Counted from the stretch's first letter, positions 1 through 7,788 are shown. The stretch: 64,000 nucleotides of DNA from Chloroflexota bacterium (GCA_030447525.1 JAUJOR010000002.1:405931-469930), one strand, 5' to 3'. The notes: generated by a model from the letters alone, not told the origin. Made by a program: numbers and translations.

Positions 1-1
1 G

Positions 2-583
2 AACCGGAACCGCTTTCCGGATCACCTGGTGCGCCTGACGACGGTAGTCGTCAACGCGGTACCAGATTGGTGGCTGGGACTCATGCTGTTGATCCTGACG
101 GCTAGCTACCTAAAGATCTTTCCCTTGAGCGGGATGTACACCATCGGCCAGGATTCCCTACCAGACCGTCTCTGGCACCTCATCCTCCCGGCTGTCGTCG
201 GGGCGACGAACGGCCTGATCGCCTATGCGCGGATCATCCGCTCGGAGATGCTGGAGACGCTGGGGCAGGATTACGTCAGGACAGCACGGTCGAAGGGCCT
301 GAGAGAGCGGACGGTGCTGTACCGGCACGCCCTGCGCAACTCCCTGATCCCCGTCGCCACGGGAATCGGCCCGACGATCACCGGGCTGGTTGGTGGTTCC
401 GTGGTCTACGAGCGGGTCTTCTCCTGGCCCGGCATCGGCCGGCTGATGTACGACGCCGCCATACAGCGGGATTACCCGGTGGCCATGGGCCTGTTCTTCG
501 TCTTCACGATCCTGGTCATCCTTGGTCTGCTGATCTCAGACGTTGCCTACGTCGTGGCCGACCCGCGAGTGCGGTTGGAGTAG
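2..583 (+). CDS. ABC importer permease, DppB/OppB type (5' end outside window)
   Basis: C-terminal part of an inner-membrane permease for peptides, nickel or similar solutes. The frame is open to the left edge, so the gene begins upstream; the GTG at 29 is internal. Hydrophobic segments alternate with a cytoplasmic loop carrying the EAA-type signature (DYVRTARSKGLRE, about residues 90-102 of the visible part), which in this family docks onto the ATPase. It ends with the usual short tail after VADPRVRLE. A second permease and a binding protein follow on the same strand, as in dpp/opp operons. No ATPase is visible, so it either lies upstream or elsewhere. The substrate cannot be read from sequence. 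Confidence 0.93.
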   Translation, partial: NRNRFPDHLVRLTTVVVNAVPDWWLGLMLLILTASYLKIFPLSGMYTIGQDSLPDRLWHLILPAVVGATNGLIAYARIIRSEMLETLGQDYVRTARSKGLRERTVLYRHALRNSLIPVATGIGPTITGLVGGSVVYERVFSWPGIGRLMYDAAIQRDYPVAMGLFFVFTILVILGLLISDVAYVVADPRVRLE

Positions 584-614
584 ACGAGCTACAGCGGTAA
601 AGGGAGGCAGGGAG

Positions 615-1568
615 GTGAGCGATGTCGCGCCTGCGGAACGCCCCCGTACGGCGCCCCAGCCGTCCATGGGCACTCGCAGCGCCAATCCGCGGATCGGCAC
701 TGGCGGCGGGCCGGCTCCCGGCTACTGCATGGTGTCCTGGCGCCGGTTCCGGCGTGATCGCGCGTCCGTCGCCGCCCTGGGCGGCTTCCTCCTGGTCTGC
801 TTCGTGGCCTTGACCGCCCCGCTGCTCACAACTCACGTGCTGCACACCGACCCCGCTCGGCAGCGCCTGGAGAATCGCTTCCATCCACCCAGCACACGGC
901 ACCTCCTTGGTACAGACGAGTACGGGAGAGACCAATTGACTCGCCTGATCCACGGGGCGCGGGTCTCCATCGCCTTTGCGCTCCTGGTGACGGCGATCCA
1001 GATCCTGTTGGGTGTCGTCGTCGGCCTCTGGGCGGGGTATTACGGGGGCTGGGTAGATGACCTCTTTAGCGCCGTGCTCCTGCTGTACCGTGGCCTGCCG
1101 TTCCTCTACGTCCTCATTTTCGTGGCCATGATCTGGCGCCCCACGTTCCTCAGCCTGGCCATCTTGTTTGGGGCCTTCGGCTGGACGAATGAGGCGCGAC
1201 TGGTGCGGGGCCAGGCGCTGTCCGTCAAGGGGCATGACTACGTCGACGCGGCCCGAGTCATAGGGGCAACCGACAGCCGGATCATCTTCTGCCACATCCT
1301 GCCCAACATCTTGTCCATCGTCCTCGTCGTGGTAGGCTTTGGCATTGCCACTACCATCCTCGGCGAAGCTGCCATCAGCTTTCTGGGATTCGGCATCCAG
1401 CCCCCGACCCCCAGCTGGGGCAACATGCTCATCAACTCGTTGGACTACGTTCGACGGGCCTGGTGGCTGGCGCTGACGCCGGGCGTTGCCATCTCGTTCA
1501 CCGTGCTGTGTGTGTTCCTCATTGCGGACGGCCTGCGCGACGCGCTCGACCCGCGCCTGGGGCAGTAA
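615..1568 (+). CDS. ABC importer permease, DppC/OppC type
   Basis: Second permease subunit of the dipeptide/oligopeptide-type importer, 317 aa. I chose the GTG at 615 because AGGGAGG lies 7 bases upstream; the longer open frame from 543 would overlap the previous gene and has no ribosome site. After a polar N-terminus of about 45 residues come a first membrane span (VAALGGFLLVCFVALTAPLL), the LLGTDEYGRD motif typical of DppC proteins, more spans, and the EAA loop (DYVDAARVIGATDSR). It lies 31 bases after the first permease and 64 bases before the binding protein, so one transcript is likely. Family assignment is firm, substrate unknown. Confidence 0.93.
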   Translation: MSDVAPAERPRTAPQPSMGTRSANPRIGTGGGPAPGYCMVSWRRFRRDRASVAALGGFLLVCFVALTAPLLTTHVLHTDPARQRLENRFHPPSTRHLLGTDEYGRDQLTRLIHGARVSIAFALLVTAIQILLGVVVGLWAGYYGGWVDDLFSAVLLLYRGLPFLYVLIFVAMIWRPTFLSLAILFGAFGWTNEARLVRGQALSVKGHDYVDAARVIGATDSRIIFCHILPNILSIVLVVVGFGIATTILGEAAISFLGFGIQPPTPSWGNMLINSLDYVRRAWWLALTPGVAISFTVLCVFLIADGLRDALDPRLGQ

Positions 1569-1632
1569 TCGCTCTCGCGGTGGAGCGTGGGAGGGCGTGG
1601 CAGCCTGCAGCGTCCCGGAAAGGGGATCTTCC

Positions 1633-3312
1633 ATGCCGAACCACCCGCGCCCTGTTGCCGGCCTGATTGCTCGGCCTCGCCGGTCGGCGCTGGTCGCCGG
1701 CCTGGGGGCCGCCGTGGCGGCCTGCGCCCCGCTGGGGGCGCCCGTCCCACCGCCGGCGCTGGGCGGATATAGGGAGCCCGGGCGGGCCCGGCAGGGTGGG
1801 ACGTACAAACCGGCGATCGCTGCCGGGCCGGTGACCCTTCACCCATACAAGCACACGGACACGCCGTCGAGGAACCAGACCGACTTGCTCTACGCCAAGG
1901 GCCTATGGCGGCATGACCCGCGGTCGCTTGACCCCATCCCCAACCTGGCCGAGCGCTGGGAGGTCAGCGCGGACAAGCTGACTTATGCCTGGCACCTGCG
2001 CCAGGACATACGGTGGTCGGACGGCAAGCCACTGACGTCCGCGGACTGGCTGTGGACCTTCCAACAGGCGGCGAACCGGGTCAACAGCTACCCCTATGTC
2101 TCGACCGACATCGAGCCCATCGCCGAGGTGACTGCGCCGGAGCCGTACCGCCTGGTCGTGCGCCTCAAGGAGGCTCTGGTGCCGGGGATCGAGCAGGCCA
2201 ACATCCCCTGCCCGCTGCCCAAGCACATCTGGGAGCGGTACGACTGGAACGACCCGGCGAAGAACCCGGAGATTAACGCCCCTACGGTCGTGTCCGGTCC
2301 GTTCCGGCTCAAAGAGTGGCGGCGCGACGACCACGTCATCTACGAGGCCAACGACCTCTACTGGCGCGGACGTCCGCTGCTGGATGCTATCCAGTACCGT
2401 ATCGTCCCCGACCAGAACGTCTCCTTCCACATGCTCAAGACTGGGGAGGTAGATCTTGGGTCACTGCAGCCAAGCGACTTCGAGGAGGCCAAGGCTAATC
2501 CCGCGCTCAGGCTCTACCAGTGGGAGCGTCCAGCCCCTTCATGGGACTACATCGCCGTGAACTTGCGCCGTCCGGCGTTGCAAGACGTGCGTGTACGCCG
2601 GGCGATCGCCTACGCAGTGAACCGAGAGGCCATCTCCAGGGTGATCTATAACAACCTCTCCAAGCCGACGTATTCCGTCTATCCGCCCTCCCACTGGGTC
2701 TACAATCCAGACGTCCCGATGTACGACCACGACCCCAGGAAGGCAGCCGCTGAGCTAGAGGCTGCCGGCTGGCGCCTACCCGCCGGGGCAAAGGTGCGGG
2801 TAAGAGATGGCCAGCCTCTACGCCTGCAGCTCCTCTATGGGCCCAACGTCAGCAAGGTCCGCGAGCAGATCTCCGTCATTGCCCAGCAGGCCTTGGCCGA
2901 AGTGGGCGTAGAGGTCACCGTCCGGGGCATGGAATGGGGCGCCTTCTTACAGGCCATCCGTAGCGAGCCGTTCGATTATGACCTGTTCGTCTCCAGCTGG
3001 CTCCCGGAGTATGATCCGCACTGGAACGGTGAGCTGTGGATGGAGAAGAACATTCCCGCCCTCAACCGGCCCGGGTACGTCAATAAGGAGGTCGAGGAGC
3101 TCTACCAGCAGGGCGCCAGGGAGTTTGATAAAGAAAAGCGCAAGCGGATCTACCAGGAGATCCAGCGGCTCATCTCCACCGATCTGCCGTTCATCTTCCT
3201 GGTCTACAACACCAACTGGGCATTCCTGAACAAGCGGCTGCACGTCAATGAGCCAGGGCCGCTGGGGATCGACTACGAGATCGAGAAGTGGTGGGTCGAG
3301 GACGGCCGCTAG
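1633..3312 (+). CDS. ABC importer substrate-binding lipoprotein, family 5
   Basis: Extracellular solute-binding protein (SBP_bac_5 family) of 559 aa that would deliver peptide-like or metal-chelate ligands to the two upstream permeases. The ATG at 1633 is preceded by AAAGGGGA. Residues 1-31 form a lipoprotein signal: basic RPRR, a hydrophobic stretch and a VAAC lipobox with Cys31; the twin arginine at 16-17 leaves Tat export possible. The mature part shows family hallmarks: an N-terminal lobe with YAWHLRQDIRWSDGKPL, the long second lobe, and the C-terminal hinge. A longer upstream frame to 1486 is not preferred. The gene closes the operon; a candidate terminator lies at 3394-3425. Confidence 0.92.
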   Translation: MPNHPRPVAGLIARPRRSALVAGLGAAVAACAPLGAPVPPPALGGYREPGRARQGGTYKPAIAAGPVTLHPYKHTDTPSRNQTDLLYAKGLWRHDPRSLDPIPNLAERWEVSADKLTYAWHLRQDIRWSDGKPLTSADWLWTFQQAANRVNSYPYVSTDIEPIAEVTAPEPYRLVVRLKEALVPGIEQANIPCPLPKHIWERYDWNDPAKNPEINAPTVVSGPFRLKEWRRDDHVIYEANDLYWRGRPLLDAIQYRIVPDQNVSFHMLKTGEVDLGSLQPSDFEEAKANPALRLYQWERPAPSWDYIAVNLRRPALQDVRVRRAIAYAVNREAISRVIYNNLSKPTYSVYPPSHWVYNPDVPMYDHDPRKAAAELEAAGWRLPAGAKVRVRDGQPLRLQLLYGPNVSKVREQISVIAQQALAEVGVEVTVRGMEWGAFLQAIRSEPFDYDLFVSSWLPEYDPHWNGELWMEKNIPALNRPGYVNKEVEELYQQGAREFDKEKRKRIYQEIQRLISTDLPFIFLVYNTNWAFLNKRLHVNEPGPLGIDYEIEKWWVEDGR

Positions 3313-3343
3313 GCGCAGGCGTATGGCGTCCGCCGGCGCCCCT

Positions 3344-3372
3344 TTGACGGGCGTGCGAGTACCTGGTATCGT
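3344..3372 (+). promoter_or_regulatory. candidate sigma-70 promoter for rplU
   Basis: TTGACG (3344-3349), a 17-base spacer, and TATCGT (3367-3372). Spacing is ideal and five of six bases match the consensus -35. Transcription would start near 3379, about 215 bases before rplU and just before the hairpin at 3394, so the hairpin would lie in the rplU leader. Confidence 0.5.
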
Positions 3373-3393
3373 TTTCTTTGCCAGGATATGGCT

Positions 3394-3425
3394 GCCGCCC
3401 GTCATGCGCGGGGCGGCTTTTCTTT
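3394..3425 (+). terminator. rho-independent terminator or rplU leader attenuator
   Basis: GCCGCCC (3394-3400) and GGGCGGC (3411-3417) form a perfect 7-bp stem with a 10-base loop, followed directly by TTTTCTTTT. It can end the importer operon. Because a good promoter lies just upstream (3344-3372), it may instead attenuate rplU-rpmA. A competing pairing is visible: TGACGGGCG (3345-3353) is complementary to CGCCCGTCA (3396-3404) and would break the terminator in read-through RNA. Confidence 0.7.
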
Positions 3426-3595
3426 TGGCGACTCCCAGCGCCCTCCGGTTCGGCACCATCTGGCACTGCCCTGCGGCCCTCATTGAGCAGGCCCGATCCA
3501 CGGGCCGCCCCGGGCGGAATTCCCCGCCGAGATGCGCCAGGCGCCGCTGGGATTGCTGACGTCAAGGCGCGAATGACAGGGACGGAGAGACGACT

Positions 3596-3910
3596 GTGTA
3601 CGCCGTAGTCGCCACCGGTGGAAAGCAATACCGCGTAGAGCGAGGGCAACGCCTGGAAGTGGAGCGAATCACGGCGGAGCCGGGGAGTCGTATCGAGCTC
3701 CCGGAGGTGCTCCTCGTTGCAGATGGGGACAACGTTACCGTAGGACAGCCAACGGTGCCCAATGCCCGCGTCGTGGCTGAGGTGCTCGGCCAGATCAGGG
3801 GCAAGAAGATCATCGTGTTCAAGTTCAAGGCCAAGGTGCGCTACCGGCGGAAGAACGGACACCGGCAGAACCTCAGCAGCCTGGTCATCCGGGAGATCGT
3901 TACCGGGTAG
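3596..3910 (+). CDS. rplU: 50S ribosomal protein L21
   Basis: L21 binds 23S rRNA in the large subunit. The 104-residue length is normal. It starts at GTG 3596, with GGAGAG (3581-3586) as ribosome site, and reads [13 protein letters not shown] at the N-terminus, the family signature; the C-terminal basic part contains [16 protein letters not shown], the conserved RNA-binding tail. It is followed by rpmA, the usual partner, but the spacer here is 197 bases and contains a copy of a dispersed 88-bp element (3957-4044). A leader with promoter and terminator-like hairpin precedes it. Confidence 0.98.
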   Translation: MYAVVATGGKQYRVERGQRLEVERITAEPGSRIELPEVLLVADGDNVTVGQPTVPNARVVAEVLGQIRGKKIIVFKFKAKVRYRRKNGHRQNLSSLVIREIVTG

Positions 3911-3956
3911 TTGGCCCCTCTGGCTGTACCGCCGACGGTGCCTGCAGGCGTGGGGC

Positions 3957-4044
3957 GAGTCTTGTCTGCCCCGCGGGGCACCAACAGCGACGAACATCGG
4001 AATGCCGTCCAGCCCGGCCGGTGGAACTATGGAGCGTGTTCTCA
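3957..4044 (+). repeat. dispersed 88-bp intergenic element, copy A
   Basis: Aligns without gaps to 43217-43304 (about 67 of 88 positions identical by eye) and to 27659-27746. All three share AGCCCGGCCGGTGG (4011-4024 here). It fills much of the rplU-rpmA spacer. Downstream, TTGACG at 4062-4067 could serve as a -35 box for rpmA. Confidence 0.75.
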
Positions 4045-4107
4045 CTCGAGTGCGGCAGGTGTTGACGAGGCCATGCCGGGCCAGATCGTAGCGCGGAGGA
4101 GGGAAAG

Positions 4108-4395
4108 ATGGCACATAAGAAGGGTGTCGGTAGCTCGCGAAACGGGCGCGACAGCAATCCAAAGTACCTGGGGGTCAAGCGGTTTGATGGGCAGGTCGTC
4201 CATGCCGGCGAGATCCTCGTGCGTCAGCGAGGCACGAAGTACATGCCGGGGCAGAACGTGGGGACGGGGCGTGACTACACGCTCTTCGCCCTCAAGACGG
4301 GCACGGTCAAGTGGCAGCCCTACTCGCGCCAGAAGCGTATGGTGACGATCAACACCGAGGCAGTCGCCGCCGAGCCACTCACCGTCCAGGCGTAA
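4108..4395 (+). CDS. rpmA: 50S ribosomal protein L27
   Basis: L27, 95 aa, whose N-terminus reaches the peptidyl-transferase centre. It begins [16 protein letters not shown] directly, with no N-terminal extension needing cleavage as in Firmicutes. GGAGGAGGG lies just upstream of the ATG at 4108. The body carries the conserved [10 protein letters not shown] and the RQRGTKY segment. Co-directional with rplU; the next features are a 28-bp perfect hairpin and a tRNA gene. Confidence 0.98.
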   Translation: MAHKKGVGSSRNGRDSNPKYLGVKRFDGQVVHAGEILVRQRGTKYMPGQNVGTGRDYTLFALKTGTVKWQPYSRQKRMVTINTEAVAAEPLTVQA

Positions 4396-4416
4396 GCTCC
4401 CAGCCCCGCGAAGACA

Positions 4417-4478
4417 GCCTCGGGGGCCAGACACTCGCCGGCACTGTGGTGTGCCGGCGAGTGTCTGGCCCCCGAGGC
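4417..4478 (+). terminator. 28-bp perfect GC-rich hairpin after rpmA
   Basis: Left arm 4417-4444 and right arm 4451-4478 are exact reverse complements (28 of 28), with the six-base loop TGTGGT. No U-tract follows. It starts 21 bases after the rpmA stop and ends three bases before the -10 region of the tRNA gene. It probably ends or protects the rplU-rpmA transcript, but the perfect long stem is unusual for a terminator. Confidence 0.6.
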
Positions 4479-4480
4479 GT

Positions 4481-4489
4481 TGCTATACT
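4481..4489 (+). promoter_or_regulatory. extended -10 promoter of tRNA-Ala
   Basis: TGCTATACT (4481-4489) is an extended -10 box (TGnTATACT), about 10 bases before the tRNA 5' end. No recognisable -35 exists at the usual distance, which is occupied by the hairpin arm. Confidence 0.5.
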
Positions 4490-4498
4490 CTGCCTGTC

Positions 4499-4571
4499 GG
4501 GCCGCTAGCTCATCTGGGAGAGCGCCACATTCGCATTGTGGAGGTACGGGGTTCGAGTCCCCGGCGGTCCA
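4499..4571 (+). tRNA. tRNA-Ala (anticodon CGC)
   Basis: Full cloverleaf: acceptor GGGCCGC (4499-4505) with GCGGTCC (4564-4570), D-arm GCTC/GAGC, anticodon stem CCACA/TGTGG around TTCGCAT with anticodon CGC at 4532-4534, T-arm CGGGG/CCCCG with TTCGAGT, discriminator A4571. CCA is not encoded. It reads GCG alanine codons, common in this GC-rich sequence. Confidence 0.95.
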
Positions 4572-5104
4572 CCCGTACGTTTAGACTGCCCTGCTAGCTG
4601 TCGTTCCCGGTCACGTCGGAGAACCCCTTGTCTGTGGCAGGTGCCAGTCTGCTGGAATAGCCGTCTGCGCCGGGTTCCGCCGGGCATTGGGGTACTCTCC
4701 AAGGGCGGCCCCAACGGGGACAAGTAGCACGTGCCGACCCGCTTACGGTACGCGCTTCAGGCGTCTCCCTCTGGCCAGAAGGTGAGGCTGCCGTAAGTTG
4801 GCGGAGCGCGGCGGCGGGGGGGCGCGACTGGTCGGCTTGCGCTCGGCCGCGTATGGCAGCGGCTCCGCCTCGGCCATGGTTCGCTCGGAGATGGGGACGA
4901 GCCTCCCCCGTCACCATGTCCAGCTGGTACACGCCGCCAGGGGCGGGATCGTCAGGGCGTGGGTGGATGGAGGGTGGAGGCGCCGGCGGGACGGCCTGGG
5001 AGTGGGGCCGGGCCCTTTGCGGTGAGTCTTGAGGCCTCGGCGGCCCGGGAGCCGGGTGCGCGGGACGGCCTGGGAGTGGGGCCGGGCCTTGTGCGGTAGG
5101 TGTG
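4572..5104. other. long stretch without a convincing gene
   Basis: No frame here has both a ribosome site and recognisable protein character; the open frames are GC-rich shadows. It holds an inverted repeat CTTACGG (4742-4748)/CCGTAAG (4791-4797) and the 74-base-period direct repeat listed separately. It lies just beyond the 3' end of the frameshifted gene at 5105-5463 and may be decayed sequence. Confidence 0.5.
4987..5088. repeat. direct repeat, 28-bp units 74 bases apart
   Basis: The 28 bases at 4987-5014 recur exactly at 5061-5088, and similarity continues weakly for some ten bases beyond each. This looks like a local duplication in non-coding sequence. Confidence 0.8.
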
Positions 5105-5463
5105 CTAAGGCGTCTGAGCCATCTGCGCTTTCCTCGACGGAGTCGCGCGTGCCCGCCTTTCGGCGTGGATCCTCGGGGGGCTCCCGGTGGACAGCGTCCA
5201 GGCCGGGAGGTTGAACTGTTGCGGGCGGCGCAGGAGGGCGGCCATGGTGCGCGCAGCTGATCTGCAGACGTGGCCTCCATCTCCGCCGTGTCCCCGATCA
5301 CATCCTCCCACTGCGTTAGGTAGCGAAAGGCCTCAGGATCGCCTTGCAGCAAGATAGGGTACAGCCCGTGGCAGAACTCCGGTAACCGGCTGGAGCTCTC
5401 TACCGCCCGACTGTTTCCGCCGGGAGGGCGCGCCGGGGCCGGGGATTGCTTACGCCACGCCAT
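5105..5463 (-). pseudogene. small conserved-looking protein gene broken by a 2-base frameshift
   Basis: The start at 5463 has a good ribosome site (AGGGGTGA, about 4 bases upstream). The first frame encodes about 71 plausible residues including HGLYPILLQGDPEAF and YLTQWEDVIGDTAEM. At 5249-5250 an extra GC in a GCGCGC run shifts the frame; the other frame continues sensibly as RTMAALLRRPQQFNLPAW and stops at 5105. Together they give one protein of about 119 residues. I do not recognise the family or a function. The break could be a true mutation or a sequencing/assembly error in a GC run. Confidence 0.55.
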
Positions 5464-5666
5464 CGCTTCACCCCTATGGTACCGTCGCTCACGTGCCCGA
5501 TTGCGCGAGCATCTCCCCCCGTCTGCCCCGTACGCTGTATGCCCGGGACGCCCGCCTAGCGCTCGGCGCCAGCCGCCTCACCGCGCCCCTGTAGTGCGAG
5601 ACCCTTGCGCCGCGGCAGCGAGAGAGTCACCACCCCCAATCGGCCCAGGGGGCTACAATGCGGTGC

Positions 5667-5873
5667 ATGAAACTGGGCTTCTCTACACTTGGCTGCCCTA
5701 GCTGGTCACTCGAAAAGGTGACCGGGGCGGCCCGCGACCTCGGCTACGAGGCGGTGGTGGGCCTGCGGCTGCTGGACGGCGAGGGCAGTGCTGCGGGACT
5801 ACCTAGCATCGTGCACGACATCGCCCTCCAAGGGAGTGGCTCGGGAGGGCAGCGGTGGGCCCGGATCCGGTAG
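5667..5873 (+). pseudogene. truncated sugar-phosphate isomerase/epimerase, N-terminal remnant
   Basis: The first 40 or so residues (MKLGFSTLGCPSWSLEKV, then YEAVVGLRLLDGE) match the first strand and helix of xylose-isomerase-like TIM-barrel epimerases. After LLDGE the similarity ends abruptly, about 28 unrelated residues follow, and the frame stops at 5873 inside the start of rpiA. A full family member has about 270 residues, so the barrel is missing. An ATG at 5658 is also in frame. It is most likely a deletion remnant, the deletion bringing rpiA to this spot. Confidence 0.6.
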
Positions 5874-6553
5874 ACGCACAGCGTCGGGCGGCCGCGGAGC
5901 AGGCCGTGGCGCGGGTGCAGCAGGGGATGGTGCTCGGCTTCGGCACCGGGCGGGCGGCTGCCCGCGCCCTGGAGGCGCTTGCCCACCGCCAGCGCACGGA
6001 GGGCTTGAGTATCAGGGGCATCCCGTCTTCTCGAGCCACTGAGGAGCGCGCGCGCACCCTTGCCCTCCCACTGACCACCCTTGAGGCGCATCCGGAGCTG
6101 GACGCGACGATCGATGGCGCGGACGAGGTCGATCCCTCCTGCCACCTGCTCAAGGGGGGCGGTGGAGCGCTCCTGCGCGAGAAGGTGCTGGCGGCGGCCA
6201 GCCACCGGCTACTGATCGTGGTCGAGAGCGCCAAGCTGGTGCCGCACCTGGGGGCGACGCGGGGCGTGCCCCTGGAGGTGCTCCCCTTCGCCGCACCCGC
6301 CTGCGTGCGACACCTCCGTAGTATGGGCGGGACGCCACAGCTGCGCTGCGGCCCAGGGGGAGCGCCGGCGGTGAACGAGAACGGCAACTGGGTGCTGGAC
6401 TGCACCTTCGAGAGGCACGTCTTTGAGGATCCGGCGGCCCTCGACAGGGGCTTACGCTCCATCCCAGGCATCCTAGAGACGGGGCTGTTCTGGAGCTTCC
6501 GGCCCATCGTCTTCGCCGGCGCACCCGAGGGCGTGCGCACGCTCGGCGCCTGA
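5855..6553 (+). CDS. rpiA: ribose-5-phosphate isomerase A
   Basis: Interconverts ribose 5-phosphate and ribulose 5-phosphate in the pentose phosphate pathway. 232 aa, normal size. Conserved segments: the phosphate loop region MVLGFGTGRAA (about 26-36), the catalytic DGADEVD (about 88-94) and the LKGGGGALLREK block (about 98-109) with the catalytic-site glutamate and lysine. The GTG at 5855 follows GGGAGGGC at a good distance and overlaps the truncated epimerase frame by 19 bases. It is convergent with the amidoligase gene, with a 23-base gap. Confidence 0.93.
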   Translation: MGPDPVDAQRRAAAEQAVARVQQGMVLGFGTGRAAARALEALAHRQRTEGLSIRGIPSSRATEERARTLALPLTTLEAHPELDATIDGADEVDPSCHLLKGGGGALLREKVLAAASHRLLIVVESAKLVPHLGATRGVPLEVLPFAAPACVRHLRSMGGTPQLRCGPGGAPAVNENGNWVLDCTFERHVFEDPAALDRGLRSIPGILETGLFWSFRPIVFAGAPEGVRTLGA

Positions 6554-6576
6554 GGCGCCACCCGACCGTCTCAGGC

Positions 6577-7788
6577 TCAGGTTGCCGCCAGGGTAGAGAG
6601 GCTGGGCTGCCAGCTCCCGCGTCGATAGAGCCACAGGAGTGAGGCCGCCGCCCGCAGGGGCAAGCCATCGGGAAAAGCGGCCCCCAGGAACTGCCATAGG
6701 GGTCGTGGGTCGGCATCGATGGCCGCCCGGGCGTCGTCATCGCAGGCCAGCGCCCGGCGGTCCCACGCCCCGCCCAGTGACGCCGAGGGGAGCAGGGCCG
6801 CACCCGGCGCCCAGCGAGCGGCCCCGATCAGGGCGGCGCAGAGGCGTACAAAGCCCTGCACGACGCGCCCATCCAAGGTGCCGTTGCACTGCCGGAACTC
6901 GACCGTGTCTTTTTGCGGGTCGCCGATGTTGGTCAGGTTCAGGGCCGCCCGGCGCGATGATCCGTCCAGGCCCAGGGCAACAGTGAGATCGGCCAGGCTG
7001 TCGTAGGCCGGCAGGAGGGGGCGCTCCAGGGGACGGCAGTGGCGGTAGAAGAAGGCTTGCCCGCGGTGCCGCCCCCCCTCTGCGCTGGCCAGGCGGAACA
7101 CCAGATCCTCAAAGCAAACGCTCGCCACCATGGCCAGGCGGGACAGGGCCGGAAGGAGGTCACGCGCTGGCTCATGGGCGGCCCGGAGCTGGGGATCCCC
7201 GCCTGGCCGGGAGGCACCTGGCTCGCAAAGGGCGCCCGCGCCGATGTGAACGTGCAGGCCGCAGCTCCGGTTGACTTCCGCGCCGCAGCGGCGCAGCACG
7301 TCCAGGACAATGGCCACCTGGCGCCAGGTCTCCGGCGAGTCCCGCAGCGGCGGTGAGACGACCTCCCCGCCGACGACAATTGGCGCCTGGCCGTCCGAGC
7401 ACTCGAAGACGGAAGACACGGAACGGTCCTGCTCCACTGCCCACTGCCCTCCGGCACGGGGGGCGTGGTAGGCCACCGGTACGGGAGCGGCGCACAGCCC
7501 CATGGCGTGCAGCTCGGAAGCCACCCACCCGGCGTCGGCGATGGCGAACTCCAGCTCCAGGCCGAATGTCCAGCCTTCGGTCACCGCGCGCCGCTCCGGC
7601 CACAGGGCCAGAACGCCGTCTTCATCGTAAGGGACGCCGCCGCCCTCCACCGCCTGGCGGGCCAGCCACCACTCTACGGCCAGGTGGTCTGCCGGGAGAC
7701 GCACCAGCTGGCCCGCCCCGGTCACTCCGGGACGGGGGCTTGACGCTGAGGCTTCACCGGCCTCCTGTGTGTCACTCCCTACCGACAT
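6577..7788 (-). CDS. putative amidoligase (carboxylate-amine ligase fold)
   Basis: 403 aa. Motifs of the amidoligase family (Amidoligase_2, related to glutamine synthetase and GCS-type COOH-NH2 ligases) appear in order: TFGLELEFA with the metal-binding acidic pair, EQDRSV, GGEVVSPPL, SCGLHVHIG and VEFRQCNGTLD. The residues expected to hold Mg and ATP are therefore present, so it is probably active and joins an amine to a carboxyl group. The start at 7788 has AAGGGA upstream. It stands alone between convergent rpiA and divergent aroQ, without the peptide, ATP-grasp or peptidase partners often seen with amidoligases, so the substrate is unknown. Confidence 0.8.
   Translation of the reverse strand: MSVGSDTQEAGEASASSPRPGVTGAGQLVRLPADHLAVEWWLARQAVEGGGVPYDEDGVLALWPERRAVTEGWTFGLELEFAIADAGWVASELHAMGLCAAPVPVAYHAPRAGGQWAVEQDRSVSSVFECSDGQAPIVVGGEVVSPPLRDSPETWRQVAIVLDVLRRCGAEVNRSCGLHVHIGAGALCEPGASRPGGDPQLRAAHEPARDLLPALSRLAMVASVCFEDLVFRLASAEGGRHRGQAFFYRHCRPLERPLLPAYDSLADLTVALGLDGSSRRAALNLTNIGDPQKDTVEFRQCNGTLDGRVVQGFVRLCAALIGAARWAPGAALLPSASLGGAWDRRALACDDDARAAIDADPRPLWQFLGAAFPDGLPLRAAASLLWLYRRGSWQPSLSTLAAT

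Noticed and set aside
516..1808. 430-codon minus-strand open frame
   Set aside because: Antisense to the DppC-type permease and binding-protein start; arginine/proline-rich shadow translation with no family features.
4594..5463. 289-residue minus-strand protein
   Set aside because: Beyond residue 71 the frame is Pro/Arg-rich shadow; protein-like sequence continues in another frame, so it is treated as a frameshifted short gene.
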